DNA of 64,000 nt, from the NCBI GenBank assembly GCA_021780935.1, contig JAJXXT010000006.1:1-64000 (forward strand), in the 5' to 3' direction. Shown piece by piece: positions 63,703 to 64,000 of the stretch. Made by a program: the position numbers and the translations under genes. This DNA comes from Pseudomonadota bacterium (GTDB lineage: Bacteria > Pseudomonadota > Alphaproteobacteria > Acetobacterales > Acetobacteraceae). The notes under the pieces were generated by a model. It saw only the letters and a program-made list of their open reading frames with translations, made no database searches and was not told where the DNA came from. Within the stretch, counting starts at the first letter, position 1. Each line of letters opens with the position of its first letter.

Positions 63703-64000
63703 ATGCTGACCCGCCGTTCCGTGCTGGCCGCCTCGGCCGCATCCCCCGTTCTGGCCTCGCTGAGCGCCGAGGACGCGCTCGCCGCGACGCCGAAGAACAT
63801 CGCCGTCATGGGCAAGCAGATCGACGATATCGTCGCCTTCGATCCGGCGCAGAGCTACGAGTTCACCGACAACGAGGTTGACGGCAATTGCTACAACAAG
63901 CTGGTGACGCCCGACCTCACCACCGGCACCACGGTGGTCGGCGACGCCGCCGAGTCCTGGACCGTGTCCCCCGATGGGCGGACCATCACCTTCAAAATGA
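63703..64000 (+). CDS. ABC transporter substrate-binding protein, family 5 (3' end outside window)
   Basis: First 99 codons only. ATG at 63703 with ribosome site GGGAGAA. The leader carries a twin-arginine motif (TRRSVLAAS) and ends near ALAA, so export is by Tat. The mature start (AFDPAQSYEFTDNEVDGNCYNKLVTPD, VGDAAESWTVSPDGRTITFKM) is the DppA/OppA pattern. Third protein of this family in the window; unlike the other two it may be followed by its permease genes, which would lie beyond the window. Confidence 0.9.
   Translation, partial: MLTRRSVLAASAASPVLASLSAEDALAATPKNIAVMGKQIDDIVAFDPAQSYEFTDNEVDGNCYNKLVTPDLTTGTTVVGDAAESWTVSPDGRTITFKM

Overview
The window is high-GC DNA from an alphaproteobacterium. 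The family Acetobacteraceae (Rhodospirillales) fits best. That placement is an inference from gene order and gene types: dnaA, rpsT, an enoyl-CoA hydratase, mutM and ubiE in a row, coaBC followed by dut, coaE followed by dnaQ, a class I lysyl-tRNA synthetase, ChvG/ChvI, an alphaproteobacterial SOS box, and a Hint-domain protein of a kind common in that family. No rRNA, tRNA or CRISPR array was seen.

Layout. 1-1000: the end of an IS5-family element and a low-GC patch holding a gene broken by an in-frame stop, which looks acquired. 1294-5670: a zinc metalloprotease and an orphan substrate-binding protein, followed by what looks like the eroded remnant of a tandem copy of the same pair. 5.6-11.5 kb: small unknown genes, a PEP-CTERM protein, a glycine-zipper lipoprotein, RhlE helicase, a VOC/CGNR divergent pair and YqgE. 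11.7-18 kb: a peroxiredoxin facing the operon ispH-thrB-rnhA-DNA adenine methylase, a lipoprotein and an FkbM-like methyltransferase. 18.3-20.7 kb: a MarR regulator, an aldo/keto reductase and a VWA-like secreted protein. 20.7-26.1 kb: the SOS mutagenesis operon imuA-imuB-dnaE2 behind a perfect GAAC-N7-GAAC box.

26.5-33.3 kb is a cell-surface region: a second PEP-CTERM protein, an RlpA-like protein, a Hint-like protein, a methyltransferase, an RTX-like secreted repeat protein and a glycosyltransferase. The RlpA-like and Hint-like genes look translationally coupled through a hairpin, and both have lost key active-site residues. 33.3-39.3 kb: a Tat-type substrate-binding protein, an ArsR regulator divergent from a monooxygenase-like gene, and a DinG-type helicase. 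39.3-43 kb: class I LysRS next to an MprF-like protein whose synthase domain is cut short.

43-55.5 kb: cold-shock protein, inositol monophosphatase, coaE-dnaQ, a HugZ-like protein, chvI-chvG, then the chromosome-replication cluster gyrB, recF, dnaN and dnaA, all on the minus strand and transcribed in the order dnaA to gyrB. 55.8-60.4 kb: rpsT, an enoyl-CoA hydratase and mutM on minus, divergent from ubiE-coaBC-dut on plus, with no ubiB between ubiE and coaBC. 60.5-64 kb: a two-gene ABC importer (fused double permease plus an ATPase with an extra C-terminal domain) and the start of a third family-5 substrate-binding protein that runs off the window.

Most of the window is ordinary core genome. 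The parts most worth a second look are the coupled RlpA/Hint pair, the LysRS-truncated MprF pair, the duplicated metalloprotease/binding-protein relic, the SOS box at the imuA start codon, and mutM with an altered zinc finger.
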